From the NCBI GenBank assembly GCA_020630795.1, contig JAHDIK010000013.1, forward strand, positions 1-64,000: a DNA stretch of 64,000 nucleotides. Reading direction: 5' to 3'. The DNA is from Colwellia sp. (GTDB lineage: Bacteria > Pseudomonadota > Gammaproteobacteria > Enterobacterales > Alteromonadaceae). The translations under genes and the position numbers were made by a program. The notes beneath the pieces were generated by a model. It was not told the DNA's origin. It made no database searches and worked only from the letters and a program-made list of their open reading frames with translations. This document shows, one piece after another, positions 27,296 to 36,839 of this stretch; the stretch's first letter is position 1; every line of letters starts with the position of its first letter.

Positions 27296-27325
27296 TTAAT
27301 ATCATTCTTGACATAATATGTCCAA
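27296..27325 (-). promoter_or_regulatory. Candidate promoter of the lipoprotein-DUF350 unit
   Basis: On the minus strand TTGGAC (27325-27320), an 18-bp spacer and TATTAA (27301-27296), 33 bases before the lipoprotein start codon. The -35 hexamer overlaps the palindrome. On the plus strand TTGACA (27309-27314) could in the same way serve glnE. Confidence 0.4.
27310..27322. promoter_or_regulatory. Palindrome copy 3 (GACATAATATGTC)
   Basis: A perfect 13-bp palindrome in the 127-bp space between the divergent lipoprotein gene and glnE. It is identical to the site at 23466-23478. The flanks extend the symmetry slightly (TTGACA...TGTCCAA). It overlaps candidate -35 boxes on both strands. Confidence 0.75.
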
Positions 27326-27390
27326 CGATTTAATAGCTAATTTTGTAAAAAGCACTCGTTTAAACATGCCATTTAATGATGGAGTATATG

Positions 27391-30264
27391 ATGCATAGCC
27401 ATGTAAAAGAAGTAACTTCTCCCTGTTTAATTGAACATCAAGAAAAAAGTTTGTTTCAATTCTTTTCACAATACCCAAATGCCGCTGAATCATTATCAGC
27501 TTCGCAGCTAGCTGACTTTAAACGAGCAGTTGCGTTAAGTGACTTTGTATTGACGAGCGCACTTCAAGCGCCAGATATTGTGATTGATGTTTTTGCGTCA
27601 GACTACGTCTATCAAGAACAAACGCCTGACTATGCTCAATTACTGCAAGATCGCCTTGATTCTTGTACTAGTGAAGATGAATTACATAAAACTCTACGCT
27701 TATTTCGCTTACGTGAAATGGTAAGTATTGCGGTTGCTGATTTAGTTCTGAATATTCCATTGAAAGAGTCGTTGAATCGGTTATCAACACTAGCCGACCA
27801 GCTCGTATTAGGGGCGTTAGCATGGTTAAGTCATTTTTGCTATACAAAATGGGGAGAGCCCAAGAATAGTGAAGGCGAAACAATTCCTCTGCTTGTTTAT
27901 GGTATGGGAAAGTTAGGCGGTAAAGAGCTAAATTTTTCTTCCGATATCGATCTTATTTTTGTGTATCCCGAAGCTGGTGAAACTCAAGGGGTAAGGCGAA
28001 CCGTTGATAATCAGCAGTTTTTTACGCGCTTAGGACAAAAGCTGATCACAGCGTTAAATCAAAAAACGGCGGATGGATTTGTTTATCGCGTTGATATGCG
28101 TTTACGTCCGTTTGGCGAAAGTGGTCCATTAGTTTTAACGTTTAACGCGATGGAAGATTATTACCAAGAACAGGGGAGAGACTGGGAACGTTACGCCATG
28201 CTTAAAGCAAGGTTAATTGGTGATGGAAAGTATCACGGACAGTTATCTCGTTTACTTAAACCCTTTGTTTATCGTAGATACATCGATTTTAGTGTTATCG
28301 AAAGTTTGCGCCGAATGAAAATGATGATTGCGCAAGAAGTTAGGCGCAAGCAGTTAACCAATAATATCAAGCTTGGCGCGGGCGGTATTCGAGAAGTAGA
28401 GTTTATTGTACAAGTTTTTCAATTAATTCGTGGTGGCAGAGTTAGTGTGCTGCAAGAACGAAATTTAATGACTGTATTGCCTATTTTGGTGAGCGAAGGT
28501 GAAATTTCTCAAGATAGTATGCAAGTTTTGCATGATGCCTATGTGTTTTTACGTCGAGTAGAAAACATTATCCAAGCACTTGGCGATCAACAAACGCAAA
28601 CTCTGCCTGACACAGTGTTAGACCAAGAACGTATTCTTCACGCATTACATAGAGACGACTTAACGTCGTGGTCTGAGTTCTTAACGTGCTTAGCGAAACA
28701 CATGGAAGGAGTGCATCAAGAATTTATAGCGCTGATTGGAGAAGAGAGCCCAAACCATACGGTGAAAGACTCTCATTGGGTTACCTTGTGGGATAGTGAT
28801 TGGGGACATGAAGAAAGTTGTGAGTGGATCGCACAGGTAAACAAAGAATGGAAAGTAGAAAATATATGGAGCCAGTTGAGTGACTTTAGACAAGAGCTAA
28901 CCAAAAAAAGTATTGGTACTCGAGGACGACAAACGCTAGACAAACTTATGCCATTATTGTTGTTTCATTTAAATGAACAAAATGTAGAAGAAACTACGCT
29001 TGAAAGAGTATTGTCGGTATTCAAAAAAATACACACCCGTACAGCATACTTAGAATTATTGTTTGAAAATGAGGGGGCGTTAAATCATCTCATTAAGCTG
29101 TGTCGCTCAAGTTTATGGGTTACTGAACATATTGCTAAATACCCTATATTGTTAGATGAACTGATTGATCCAAAGTTACTGCACAATCCACCGTCAGAAG
29201 AATCGTATGCGGCAGAATTAAGAGAAATTATGCTACGTATTCCAGAAGATGATTTAGAAGCCCAAATGAATACGTTACGTCAATTCAAGCAAGCTCAGCA
29301 TTTAAGGTTAGCAGCAGCAGATATTTCAAATGTATTACCTATAACTAAAGTCAGTGATCACCTTACTGCTATTGCTGAAGCCATTGTTACTGAAGTTGTA
29401 AATTTAGCGTGGTTAAACGTGACTCAGCGTTTTGGACAACCCTTGTCAACGGTAGGGCGAGACCATAAAGGCTTTGCCGTTATCGGTTATGGAAAAGTAG
29501 GAGGAATAGAGCTTGGGTATGGCTCTGATCTTGATTTAGTTTTTCTGCATAAAAGTGCGGCAAACGATATGACTAATGGCCCGAAAGAAATTTCGGCAGG
29601 TCATTTTTATGTGAAGTTAGCTCAGCGAATTATGCATATTTTCAATACTAATATGTCGAGCGGAATGCTTTATGAGTTAGACATGCGTTTAAGGCCATCG
29701 GGTAATTCAGGATTACTGGTAGTGCACATTGACACGTTTGAAGATTATCAACACAAAGAAGCGTGGACGTGGGAACATCAAGCGCTAGTAAGAACACGTT
29801 GTATTTATGGTGACGAAGCATTTGTTGCGCGATTCAATGAGATAAAACTCAATATATTATCGACAAAACGTAACTGTACAGAGCTGCATGAAGAAATTGT
29901 AAAAATGCGGAATAAAATGCAGAACCATTTAGACAAGTCTACAACTGACGTTATTGATATTAAACAAGGAGATGGTGGTCTTGTTGATATTGAGTTTCTA
30001 GTACAGTTTTTAGTGTTATCTCACGCGAATACACACCCAAGCTTAGGTGAGTTTTCAGACAACATTAGAATATTGGGAGAGCTCTGTCGATTGGGTATTA
30101 TCTCTAAGGACGATAGAAACATATTGGTAGAATGCTATTGTCAGCTTCGGGACTTTGGTCACAAAGCAACACTTCAAGGTAACAAAGCGCTAATTAATGT
30201 TACTGATTTTGAAAAAATGGCGAATGATGTGATTGAGATTAAAGATAGTCTATTGACGTGTTAA
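27391..30264 (+). CDS. glnE: Bifunctional glutamine synthetase adenylyltransferase/deadenylylase
   Basis: Adenylylates glutamine synthetase when nitrogen is plentiful and removes AMP when it is scarce, under PII control. I start it at MHSHVKEV (957 residues), with GGAG six bases upstream; the frame is open five codons earlier. Two nucleotidyltransferase domains carry their signatures: YGMGKLGGKELNFSSDIDLIFVY in the N-terminal deadenylylase half and IGYGKVGGIELGYGSDLDLVFLH in the C-terminal adenylylase half, each followed by R-x-x-G regions. Both active sites look intact. In E. coli it follows ygiF; here the PspA-type cluster and others are inserted between. Confidence 0.96.
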   Translation: MHSHVKEVTSPCLIEHQEKSLFQFFSQYPNAAESLSASQLADFKRAVALSDFVLTSALQAPDIVIDVFASDYVYQEQTPDYAQLLQDRLDSCTSEDELHKTLRLFRLREMVSIAVADLVLNIPLKESLNRLSTLADQLVLGALAWLSHFCYTKWGEPKNSEGETIPLLVYGMGKLGGKELNFSSDIDLIFVYPEAGETQGVRRTVDNQQFFTRLGQKLITALNQKTADGFVYRVDMRLRPFGESGPLVLTFNAMEDYYQEQGRDWERYAMLKARLIGDGKYHGQLSRLLKPFVYRRYIDFSVIESLRRMKMMIAQEVRRKQLTNNIKLGAGGIREVEFIVQVFQLIRGGRVSVLQERNLMTVLPILVSEGEISQDSMQVLHDAYVFLRRVENIIQALGDQQTQTLPDTVLDQERILHALHRDDLTSWSEFLTCLAKHMEGVHQEFIALIGEESPNHTVKDSHWVTLWDSDWGHEESCEWIAQVNKEWKVENIWSQLSDFRQELTKKSIGTRGRQTLDKLMPLLLFHLNEQNVEETTLERVLSVFKKIHTRTAYLELLFENEGALNHLIKLCRSSLWVTEHIAKYPILLDELIDPKLLHNPPSEESYAAELREIMLRIPEDDLEAQMNTLRQFKQAQHLRLAAADISNVLPITKVSDHLTAIAEAIVTEVVNLAWLNVTQRFGQPLSTVGRDHKGFAVIGYGKVGGIELGYGSDLDLVFLHKSAANDMTNGPKEISAGHFYVKLAQRIMHIFNTNMSSGMLYELDMRLRPSGNSGLLVVHIDTFEDYQHKEAWTWEHQALVRTRCIYGDEAFVARFNEIKLNILSTKRNCTELHEEIVKMRNKMQNHLDKSTTDVIDIKQGDGGLVDIEFLVQFLVLSHANTHPSLGEFSDNIRILGELCRLGIISKDDRNILVECYCQLRDFGHKATLQGNKALINVTDFEKMANDVIEIKDSLLTC

Positions 30265-30323
30265 TCAGAGCGTAACTGCTTAAGATGCCGTGCGAGTTTT
30301 ATAGAGTATAAAAATGTGAAGTG

Positions 30324-30356
30324 AAGGCTGTTGAATGATGTAAAAACAACAGCCTT
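30324..30356. terminator. Bidirectional hairpin between glnE and the TcpQ-like gene
   Basis: A 10-bp stem, AAGGCTGTTG (30324-30333) with CAACAGCCTT (30347-30356), lies between the convergent ends of glnE and the gene at 30364. An AT-rich tail follows on both sides. Confidence 0.7.
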
Positions 30357-30363
30357 TATATAT

Positions 30364-31041
30364 TTAGTAGTTACGTTTAGGTTGTATTAACGTACAACGC
30401 TCATCTAGATACGATTTAGTACCTTCAATGAAAACGATTGAACGAGATTTATAACAGAAGTATACCGAAACACCTTCTTGGAAATGTCCGTCAATGCCTT
30501 GACCCAGTTGAAGAGCGGTTTTTAGTATATTTTTATTTATGCGAAATGCGTCTTTAACAACAAAATCTTTGTTTAATCGCCAGAACACTTCAAGTTTGTC
30601 TTTTTTTGCAAATTCAGCCAGCTTTTGGAAAATGGTTTCATCTTTTCTAAAAGGGCGAGACTCTGTCGTGCCACTCCAGCGTTTTGGGTAGGCACGAACA
30701 GTTTGCATTCTATTGTTTAACAGCAGTTCTAAGTCGTTTGTTTGCTCAGGTAAGTAAACAATGTTGTTTCTTATTGTGGGTCCATTCTCTCCTAGTTCAC
30801 CTAGGATATTCGCGTAAAAAGATGAAATGCCTTTTGCCGCTTTATTTTGTTTTTCTTCTTCTTTTTTAGGAGCTGGTTTTGGTGCCGCAACTGTGTCTAT
30901 TTTTTCGGCTTGCTCTGTTGTTGGCGCCTCTTGCATAGCGTCTTGTTCTATAGAGTTCATTAGATCTTGACTTGTGAAAAAATAGGCCGCTAAGCCTATT
31001 AGAATACAACCAAAAATAATGTTTCGTACCCAAAATCCCAT
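30364..31041 (-). CDS. Membrane-anchored protein with TcpQ/STN-like C-terminal domain
   Basis: A 225-residue protein with one N-terminal transmembrane helix (about 6-24), a Pro/Lys/Glu-rich linker (about 40-70), and a C-terminal periplasmic domain. The latter (about 125-215) contains TIFQKLAEFAKKDKLEVFWRLNKDFVV and resembles TcpQ or secretin-N-like folds that touch secretin complexes. The resemblance is from pattern memory and moderate. The gene starts 53 bases after an LpxL-type acyltransferase and may share its transcript. No pilus operon is adjacent. Confidence 0.55.
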   Translation of the reverse strand: MGFWVRNIIFGCILIGLAAYFFTSQDLMNSIEQDAMQEAPTTEQAEKIDTVAAPKPAPKKEEEKQNKAAKGISSFYANILGELGENGPTIRNNIVYLPEQTNDLELLLNNRMQTVRAYPKRWSGTTESRPFRKDETIFQKLAEFAKKDKLEVFWRLNKDFVVKDAFRINKNILKTALQLGQGIDGHFQEGVSVYFCYKSRSIVFIEGTKSYLDERCTLIQPKRNY

Positions 31042-31094
31042 AATTTACCTGATCAAAATATTTAACTGAATGATATAACCATACTTAACAATAG

Positions 31095-32033
31095 CTACTT
31101 ATACAAACTTGCATCCGTTTCGTTTGGTCTTGTTTTGAATCGTCTATGTAACCACATGTATTGCTCTGGTTTACGTAACACCGCTTTTTCAACTTCTTGG
31201 TTAATACGTGTTACATCGGTAACATCATCGTTAGTAGGGAAGTTGTCTAAGGGAGGCGTAATTTCAACGGTGTAACCACTACCATCATCGTTACGCTTCG
31301 GTATCATCATCATTGTTTTAGTATTGCTTTGGCGAGCGAATATTAACGTACCTGTAGTGCTTGCAGTTTCTTTTACGTCAAAAAATGGTACAAATATACT
31401 GCGGTTTCTTCCGTAGTCTTGGTCGGGTAAGTATAAACATGACTCACCAGTTCTTATTGCTTTAATTAATCCTTTTACGTCTTTTTTACCGAGCATGTAT
31501 TCATTGGAGCGTCCACGGCCTCTAAATTGGAAAAATTCCATAAGTTGGTTGTTATGAGGTCTATAAAAAATAACAAGTGGGTGAGCATGACCAAAGCCAC
31601 GACCAATAATTTCTGCACAAAGGTAATGCATAGCTAAAATAAGGACACCTTGCCCTTCAGCTTTTGCCTTTTCTATATGCTCAAGGCCCGTTACTGTAAA
31701 TTTACGTTTTACTCGCCAGTCTGGCCACCACCAGCCCATGCCCGTTTCAAATAACGCGATGCCTGTGCTTTCAAAATTCTTCTTCAGAAGCTCAAGTCGT
31801 TCTTCTTCAGGCATATCAGGAAAACATAATTCTAGGTTACGCAGAGCTACTTTTTTTCTGCTGGACCCTATTTTCATTAATAGTCTGCCAATCATTCGAC
31901 CAAGGAATAGCTGAAACTTGTATGGCAACCATGAAATTGAATACATGATAAATACGCCAACCCAAGTTAACCAATACTTAGGTAATAAAAAGGATAGTTT
32001 GAAATTAGGTTGTAAAACTTTATTTTTGCTCAC
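31095..32033 (-). CDS. Lipid A late acyltransferase (LpxL/LpxM family)
   Basis: Transfers a secondary acyl chain to Kdo2-lipid IVA at the inner membrane. The 312 residues match the family length. An N-terminal hydrophobic helix (about 18-37) precedes the catalytic HX4E motif at H136-E141 (HYLCAE). FYRPHNNQLMEF, SCLYLPDQDYG and VFVPFF-type strands are also conserved. Whether it places laurate or myristate, or is one of several paralogues, cannot be told here. It is divergent from a glycosyltransferase that may act on the LPS core. Confidence 0.88.
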   Translation of the reverse strand: MSKNKVLQPNFKLSFLLPKYWLTWVGVFIMYSISWLPYKFQLFLGRMIGRLLMKIGSSRKKVALRNLELCFPDMPEEERLELLKKNFESTGIALFETGMGWWWPDWRVKRKFTVTGLEHIEKAKAEGQGVLILAMHYLCAEIIGRGFGHAHPLVIFYRPHNNQLMEFFQFRGRGRSNEYMLGKKDVKGLIKAIRTGESCLYLPDQDYGRNRSIFVPFFDVKETASTTGTLIFARQSNTKTMMMIPKRNDDGSGYTVEITPPLDNFPTNDDVTDVTRINQEVEKAVLRKPEQYMWLHRRFKTRPNETDASLYK

Positions 32034-32185
32034 GATAAGGGTCTTTAATTGTAAACGTTATAGGCGAAACAGATTATACCCAAGATACTTTGGAATAGGT
32101 AACCAATTGCAATATAAGTTATTTAATCAGCGTAGGCTTTAACGTAGAATACGTTCATATTTTAGTGAGTTGGTTTATACCGTTA

Positions 32186-33280
32186 ATGAGTTCAAACGTA
32201 AAAATGCAAAGTAATAGCGATGAGGTAGAGTTAATTATTGGTAACTCAAATCCTAATTTTTCAGGTGTAACTTCAACCATGCTTCAAGTGCTTTCTGAAC
32301 AAAAAAAATTGATTAATTTACGTGTGATGGGAAAGCATCACCTTGACGATGAATCGCTAAACATTAGTTTTTGGCAAGTTGTTAAAATGTGTAGAAAGCC
32401 ATTGAGTGACGGGAGCTTTCGTATTTTTCACGCACGCCGTGTTGATGAAATGATTCAAGGATTGTTGCTCAAGCATGTATTTGGCGCAAAAATCAAACTG
32501 ATTTTTAGTTCTGCAGCGCAAAGAAAACGTTCAGGTTCAACTAAATGGTTAACCGAAAAAATGGATGCGGTACTTGCAATGTGTAAAGCCTCGGCAAGTT
32601 ATTTACATAAAGAGCCCGACGCAATTATTTATCATGGCGTGAAAACCGATGTGTATACGCCGCCAGAAAATAAACAAGAAGCCTGGAATAGTTTGAGCCT
32701 TTTGCCTGAGTCTGCAAAGAAAGGAAAATACGGCATCGCTATTTTAGGGCGCGTTAGAAAACAAAAAGGGGTACATTTGTTTGTTGAATCTTGCATTCAA
32801 GTGTTGAACAAACACCCTGAATATACGGCGGTTGTAGTTGGTGCTATTAGTAGTAGTAACGAAGCGCTTGTATCTTCTTTGAAAGAAAAAATAGCAGAAG
32901 CAGGGCTTAGTGATCGTATTGTTTTTGCTGGCGAACAAAACTTTGCTGATATTCCCAATATATTCCGTTCATTGTCCGTCGTTGTCGCTTTGAGTGACAA
33001 TGAAGGTTTTGGTTTAACGGTGTTAGAAGCAATGAGTAGTGGTGCAGCAGTTCTTGCGAGTGAAGCTGGAGCTTGGCCTGAGGTTGTTGAACAAGGGCAG
33101 CAAGGATACGTAGTGCCTACAAATGATTTACCAGCAGTTGTAGAGAAGATGGACTTGTTACTCAGTGATCCTGAGAAATTGGCAGAGATGGGAGCCTCAG
33201 GTCGAGAACGTATTTTACAGCACTATTCAGTAGAGCGTGAAGCCAAAGAGTTGATTGCATTCTATCGAACGCTTATGTAA
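32186..33280 (+). CDS. GT4-family glycosyltransferase
   Basis: A GT-B-fold enzyme of about 364 residues. The N-terminal domain starts at VELIIGNSNPNFSGVTSTML; the C-terminal domain has AILGRVRKQKGVHLFVESC, FAGEQNFADIPNIFRSL and VALSDNEGFGLTVLEAMSSGAAVLASEAGAWPE (the E-x7-E donor-binding motif). I use the ATG at 32186; a GTG at 32165 and an ATG at 32204 are also possible and none has a clear Shine-Dalgarno. Placement opposite an LpxL-type gene suggests LPS core or other surface glycan synthesis. Sugar unknown. Confidence 0.85.
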   Translation: MSSNVKMQSNSDEVELIIGNSNPNFSGVTSTMLQVLSEQKKLINLRVMGKHHLDDESLNISFWQVVKMCRKPLSDGSFRIFHARRVDEMIQGLLLKHVFGAKIKLIFSSAAQRKRSGSTKWLTEKMDAVLAMCKASASYLHKEPDAIIYHGVKTDVYTPPENKQEAWNSLSLLPESAKKGKYGIAILGRVRKQKGVHLFVESCIQVLNKHPEYTAVVVGAISSSNEALVSSLKEKIAEAGLSDRIVFAGEQNFADIPNIFRSLSVVVALSDNEGFGLTVLEAMSSGAAVLASEAGAWPEVVEQGQQGYVVPTNDLPAVVEKMDLLLSDPEKLAEMGASGRERILQHYSVEREAKELIAFYRTLM

Positions 33281-33313
33281 AAAAAGGGTAACTTAGCGAA
33301 AGTTACCCTTTGA
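33279..33313. terminator. Strong bidirectional terminator between GT4 gene and tolC
   Basis: A 12-bp perfect stem, AAAGGGTAACTT (33283-33294) with AAGTTACCCTTT (33300-33311), and a 5-nt loop. The tail is seven T on the minus strand (for tolC) and T-rich on the plus strand. The core matches the leu terminator at 7327-7350. Confidence 0.88.
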
Positions 33314-33333
33314 TTTTATTATGTAATATTGGT

Positions 33334-34659
33334 TTAAACTGACGGTAATAAACCTTTGTTAATATCAATAAGGTCTTTTTCGCTAATGGTTCCTGCAGAA
33401 AACTTAAGTAATAAAATCGCTTGAATGTAATCGTAACGAGTAGAGCTTAAGTTACGTTTTGCATTGTATAAGTTTCTGGTGCTTTCTAATACATCAACAA
33501 TAGTTCTTATACCAACTTCCATACCTGCCTCTGTAGCACTTAATGCACTTTGTGCACTAACAACCGATTGTTCAAGTGATTTAATTGCCGATACCGCTGC
33601 AATAACTGTGTTGTAAGCATTTCGAGTACTACGAACAACATTACGATGCGTTTGCGCTAAATCTTGGCTACTCGCTACATAATTACTTTGTGCTTTACGT
33701 ACAGAACTTGTAATAGCACCACCTGTGTATAATGGCACACTTACTTCAATACCAATTGATTGGCTGTCTATATCAACATTGTAAGGTGATATAAAAGGGT
33801 CGTCATTATCTGTTTTAGTGTAGCGACCAGTTAAATCAACTGTAGGGTAGTGGCCAGAGCGTGCAATGTTAATTTGCTCCTTTGCTATATCAACACTAAT
33901 TTTTTGTGCGATTAAATTTAAATTTTTCGCTTCAGCGGTTTGTTGCCATTCATTAGCACTATCAGGAACTGGTCTTGAAGCACTAAATCTTTCAGTATTT
34001 AGCGTGTTTAAATTACGAGGGTAAACATTTGTTATTTCGCGAAGGGCTTCTTCCGCATTAAACACGTTGTTTTCTGCTCTAATTTCCGCAGTAACCGTAT
34101 TATCGTATTGAGCTTGTGCTTCATGTACGTCGGTAATTGCTGTTAATCCTACTTTAAAACGTTGCTTAGTTTGATCAAGTTGACGAGTAATGGCTTTCTT
34201 TTCCGCTTTAGCGAATTCTAAATCGTCTTTAGCACTTAATACATTAAAGTAAGCTTCTGTAACACGTAAAATTAACTGCTGCTGAGCAACTTGAAAGGCG
34301 ATATCGCGTTGATGAGCGCCTTTTTTAGCTGAGTTTAGGTTTAACCAAGAGCTGTGGTGATAAATTTCCATGCTCAAGTTTGCACCGAGTGACTTTGATT
34401 TTGAATCTTCAGTTTTGTTGCCGTCTACTTCGCGATCACTCAGTGTATAGCTACCGAATGCTGACAATTTTGGTAATAGTACAGACCTTGCTTGAACAAT
34501 ATCTTCTTTAGATGCCATATATTGAGCGTGAGCTTTCAATACCACAGGATCATTCGCTTGAGCTTGTTGGTATACGTCAAGAAGGTTTTCAGCATGAGAC
34601 AAATGAGTTGTCGCCATTGCAGAAAGACCTATTAGGAGAGAAATAATTTTTATTTTCAT
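33334..34659 (-). CDS. tolC: TolC family outer-membrane channel
   Basis: A trimeric outer-membrane exit duct for type I secretion and RND/MFS efflux. It has a signal peptide (1-23, ending HLSHA) and 441 residues in all. The two helical repeats of the family are recognisable (DVYQQAQANDPVVLKAHAQ; AEAKNLNLIAQKISVDIAKEQINIARSGHYPTVDL), and so is the terminal VDVLESTRNLYNAKRNL segment. It is divergent from nudF-yqiB-cpdA-yqiA-parE, the same arrangement as in E. coli, which supports the assignment as the housekeeping TolC. Confidence 0.95.
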   Translation of the reverse strand: MKIKIISLLIGLSAMATTHLSHAENLLDVYQQAQANDPVVLKAHAQYMASKEDIVQARSVLLPKLSAFGSYTLSDREVDGNKTEDSKSKSLGANLSMEIYHHSSWLNLNSAKKGAHQRDIAFQVAQQQLILRVTEAYFNVLSAKDDLEFAKAEKKAITRQLDQTKQRFKVGLTAITDVHEAQAQYDNTVTAEIRAENNVFNAEEALREITNVYPRNLNTLNTERFSASRPVPDSANEWQQTAEAKNLNLIAQKISVDIAKEQINIARSGHYPTVDLTGRYTKTDNDDPFISPYNVDIDSQSIGIEVSVPLYTGGAITSSVRKAQSNYVASSQDLAQTHRNVVRSTRNAYNTVIAAVSAIKSLEQSVVSAQSALSATEAGMEVGIRTIVDVLESTRNLYNAKRNLSSTRYDYIQAILLLKFSAGTISEKDLIDINKGLLPSV

Positions 34660-34927
34660 GTGTAAGCAATCCCTGTGAGTGTTTTAATTGCTTGTGAATA
34701 CTATGTTCACAAGCACACAATTCTATATCGAGTATACTACATAGCTTAAATTATTAGCTAAACATAATAAGTGTATAAGAATGTAGTCTAGTGTAACAAA
34801 ATGTTTAGTTTATAGTTAGATACTTAACGTGTGTTACATTAATTTTGCACGAGATATTAATAATTGTATTTTGTATACCTCGTGTTAAAAAGCGTTTTAT
34901 GGATATTAAATAATAAGGTTTATTGAA

Positions 34928-35566
34928 ATGAATGATAAAAAAACTTCCCCACCAATTCTGCGCTTTAGCCATGCTGATACCGTTATTTCAGAGCCTAAAC
35001 GCAAATTTAAAGGTTTTTTTACCATTAATGAATTTGAAGTAAAGCATCGATTATTCGAAGGTGGATACAGTAATACGTTAACACGTGAAATATTTGAACG
35101 TGGTGATGCTGTTGTTTTAATGCCCTATGACCCAATAAACGATACGGTAGTGCTCATCGAACAATTTAGATTAGGGGCTATTCGTTCCGAAACTCCGTGG
35201 CAATTGGAGTTTATTGCAGGAATGTTTGGTAAAAACGAACAACCGATTGATGTTGCGATTAGAGAAGCAAAAGAAGAAGCAAACTTGCATGTTGAAGAAC
35301 GTAACATTATTGAAATAACTAAGTTTTTCCCTAGCCCTGGCGGAACAAGTGAATGCATTTATTTATATGCAGCGAAAGTAGACTCTACTCATGTTGGTGG
35401 GGTGTACGGGTTAGAAGAAGAGGGAGAAGATATTCTTGTGCATGTATTACCTCGAAATGATGCAATGGATTTAGTGAAACAAGGAAAAATTAGCAATGCG
35501 TCATCCATTATTGGGTTACAATGGCTAGAGTTGAACTACGTATCTTTACAGGAAAATTGGCAATAA
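34928..35566 (+). CDS. nudF: ADP-ribose pyrophosphatase (Nudix)
   Basis: Hydrolyses ADP-ribose to AMP and ribose-5-phosphate. The 212 residues match E. coli NudF. The Nudix box runs from GMFGKNEQ to REAKEEANL: the G-x5-E-x7-RE-x2-EE spacing is exact, but the usual glycine before the last hydrophobic residue is asparagine. The N-terminal dimerisation strands (FKGFFTINEFEVKHRLFEGG) and SPGGTSECIYLYAAKV are typical. First gene of a five-gene operon with very short gaps. Confidence 0.94.
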   Translation: MNDKKTSPPILRFSHADTVISEPKRKFKGFFTINEFEVKHRLFEGGYSNTLTREIFERGDAVVLMPYDPINDTVVLIEQFRLGAIRSETPWQLEFIAGMFGKNEQPIDVAIREAKEEANLHVEERNIIEITKFFPSPGGTSECIYLYAAKVDSTHVGGVYGLEEEGEDILVHVLPRNDAMDLVKQGKISNASSIIGLQWLELNYVSLQENWQ

Positions 35567-35568
35567 AA

Positions 35569-36030
35569 ATGAACTTAACTGCTCGCAAATATCAACCTAG
35601 GTTATCAACACTCATGAATTTATGTGATGTTAACTATATGTTGTTATTAAAGTTGCTAGGCGACAAAGAAGAGGTGGGCGAAATTCGTCAGTTTTTTATT
35701 TCTGATTTTTTATCGTATTCGGTTGCAGTGAACGAAGTTACTCGGTACACCACCTTAATTACCATGAGTCAAAATGCCGTTGTTATGGGCGAAAATTTGT
35801 CTCAGTTGTTTCGACCTAAAATGATTATTCGTTTATATCATGATGCGAGAATGGCAGAGGTTATTAGCTCTCAAGATATTCGTTATGTAAAACCTCGTTA
35901 CGATTACCCTAATATCCATATGCATTTACCTGATGAAAAAGAGCAAATTAATATGTTTTTAAAAGAATGGTTACAGCTTTGTCATCAGCTTGGCCAAGTT
36001 AATGTTCCGCTTTTTGATAAAACCAAGTAA
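35569..36030 (+). CDS. yqiB: DUF1249 protein YqiB
   Basis: A 153-residue conserved cytoplasmic protein of unknown function. The start is taken at MNLTARKYQPRLSTLMNLCDVNY, two bases after the nudF stop; the frame is open 16 codons into nudF. RFYHDARMAEV-like and KPRYDYPNIHMHLPDEK segments are characteristic of the DUF1249 family. Its place between nudF and cpdA matches E. coli. Confidence 0.9.
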   Translation: MNLTARKYQPRLSTLMNLCDVNYMLLLKLLGDKEEVGEIRQFFISDFLSYSVAVNEVTRYTTLITMSQNAVVMGENLSQLFRPKMIIRLYHDARMAEVISSQDIRYVKPRYDYPNIHMHLPDEKEQINMFLKEWLQLCHQLGQVNVPLFDKTK

Positions 36031-36053
36031 TACTCACGTTTTAGTTAAAACTT

Positions 36054-36839
36054 ATGAAAACTTCTTTTAAAATTGCACAGGTTTCTGACTCTCATTTGTT
36101 TGCTCAAAAGAACTCAGAGCATTGCGGTGCTAACGTTTATCTGCATTTGTATGATGTATTAGAACACATCAATAGCGTAACTAAACCAGATCTTATTGTT
36201 TTTACAGGTGACTTAACACAAGACCATACTGATGAATCATACATAAATTTTGCTCAACTTTTTGCTGAGAAAAAAATAGATATTCCTGTTTATTATCTCG
36301 CAGGTAATCACGATGAATTTCAGCATTTAGATCAGCATCTATCAGGTTTTCCCTTTTCTAGTGCTAAATCGATCGAATTGAACAATTGGCAAATTATCCT
36401 TGTGCAGAGTAAGAGTGAACGCCCCTCAGGTATTGTTAGCGAAAATGAACTCATAAAAATGGATGAGGCAATTAATCCAGCGCTTAATCAGTTGTTAATG
36501 ATGCATCATCACCCAGTTGATGTGGGTTACTTTATTGATAAACATGGGTTAAAGAACAAAGATGAATTTTGGAGCTTAATCAATAAACATGCATCGATTA
36601 GTGCTATCGCATGTGGGCATATTCACCAAGCGCTTACATTAACACCAGAACAAACAGGTTATTCTAAGCCTGTTTATACTTGCCCTGCGACTTCAATTCA
36701 GTTTGATACACAATGCCAAACATCGGCATGTAATGGGCAAGGAGCCGGATACCGAATTTTCGAACTGTCTGATGATGGTCAGTTGAATACTCAACCAATA
36801 TTTTTGTTAAACGAACCTCGGAATATATCTATTGATTAA
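36054..36839 (+). CDS. cpdA: 3',5'-cyclic-AMP phosphodiesterase
   Basis: A metallophosphoesterase that lowers cAMP. The 261 residues contain the five metal-binding blocks in order: QVSDSHLF, FTGDLTQD, LAGNHDE, LMMHHHPVDVG and ACGHIHQ. Length and neighbours equal those of E. coli cpdA. Its last eight bases overlap the TTG start of yqiA, indicating translational coupling. Confidence 0.93.
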   Translation: MKTSFKIAQVSDSHLFAQKNSEHCGANVYLHLYDVLEHINSVTKPDLIVFTGDLTQDHTDESYINFAQLFAEKKIDIPVYYLAGNHDEFQHLDQHLSGFPFSSAKSIELNNWQIILVQSKSERPSGIVSENELIKMDEAINPALNQLLMMHHHPVDVGYFIDKHGLKNKDEFWSLINKHASISAIACGHIHQALTLTPEQTGYSKPVYTCPATSIQFDTQCQTSACNGQGAGYRIFELSDDGQLNTQPIFLLNEPRNISID

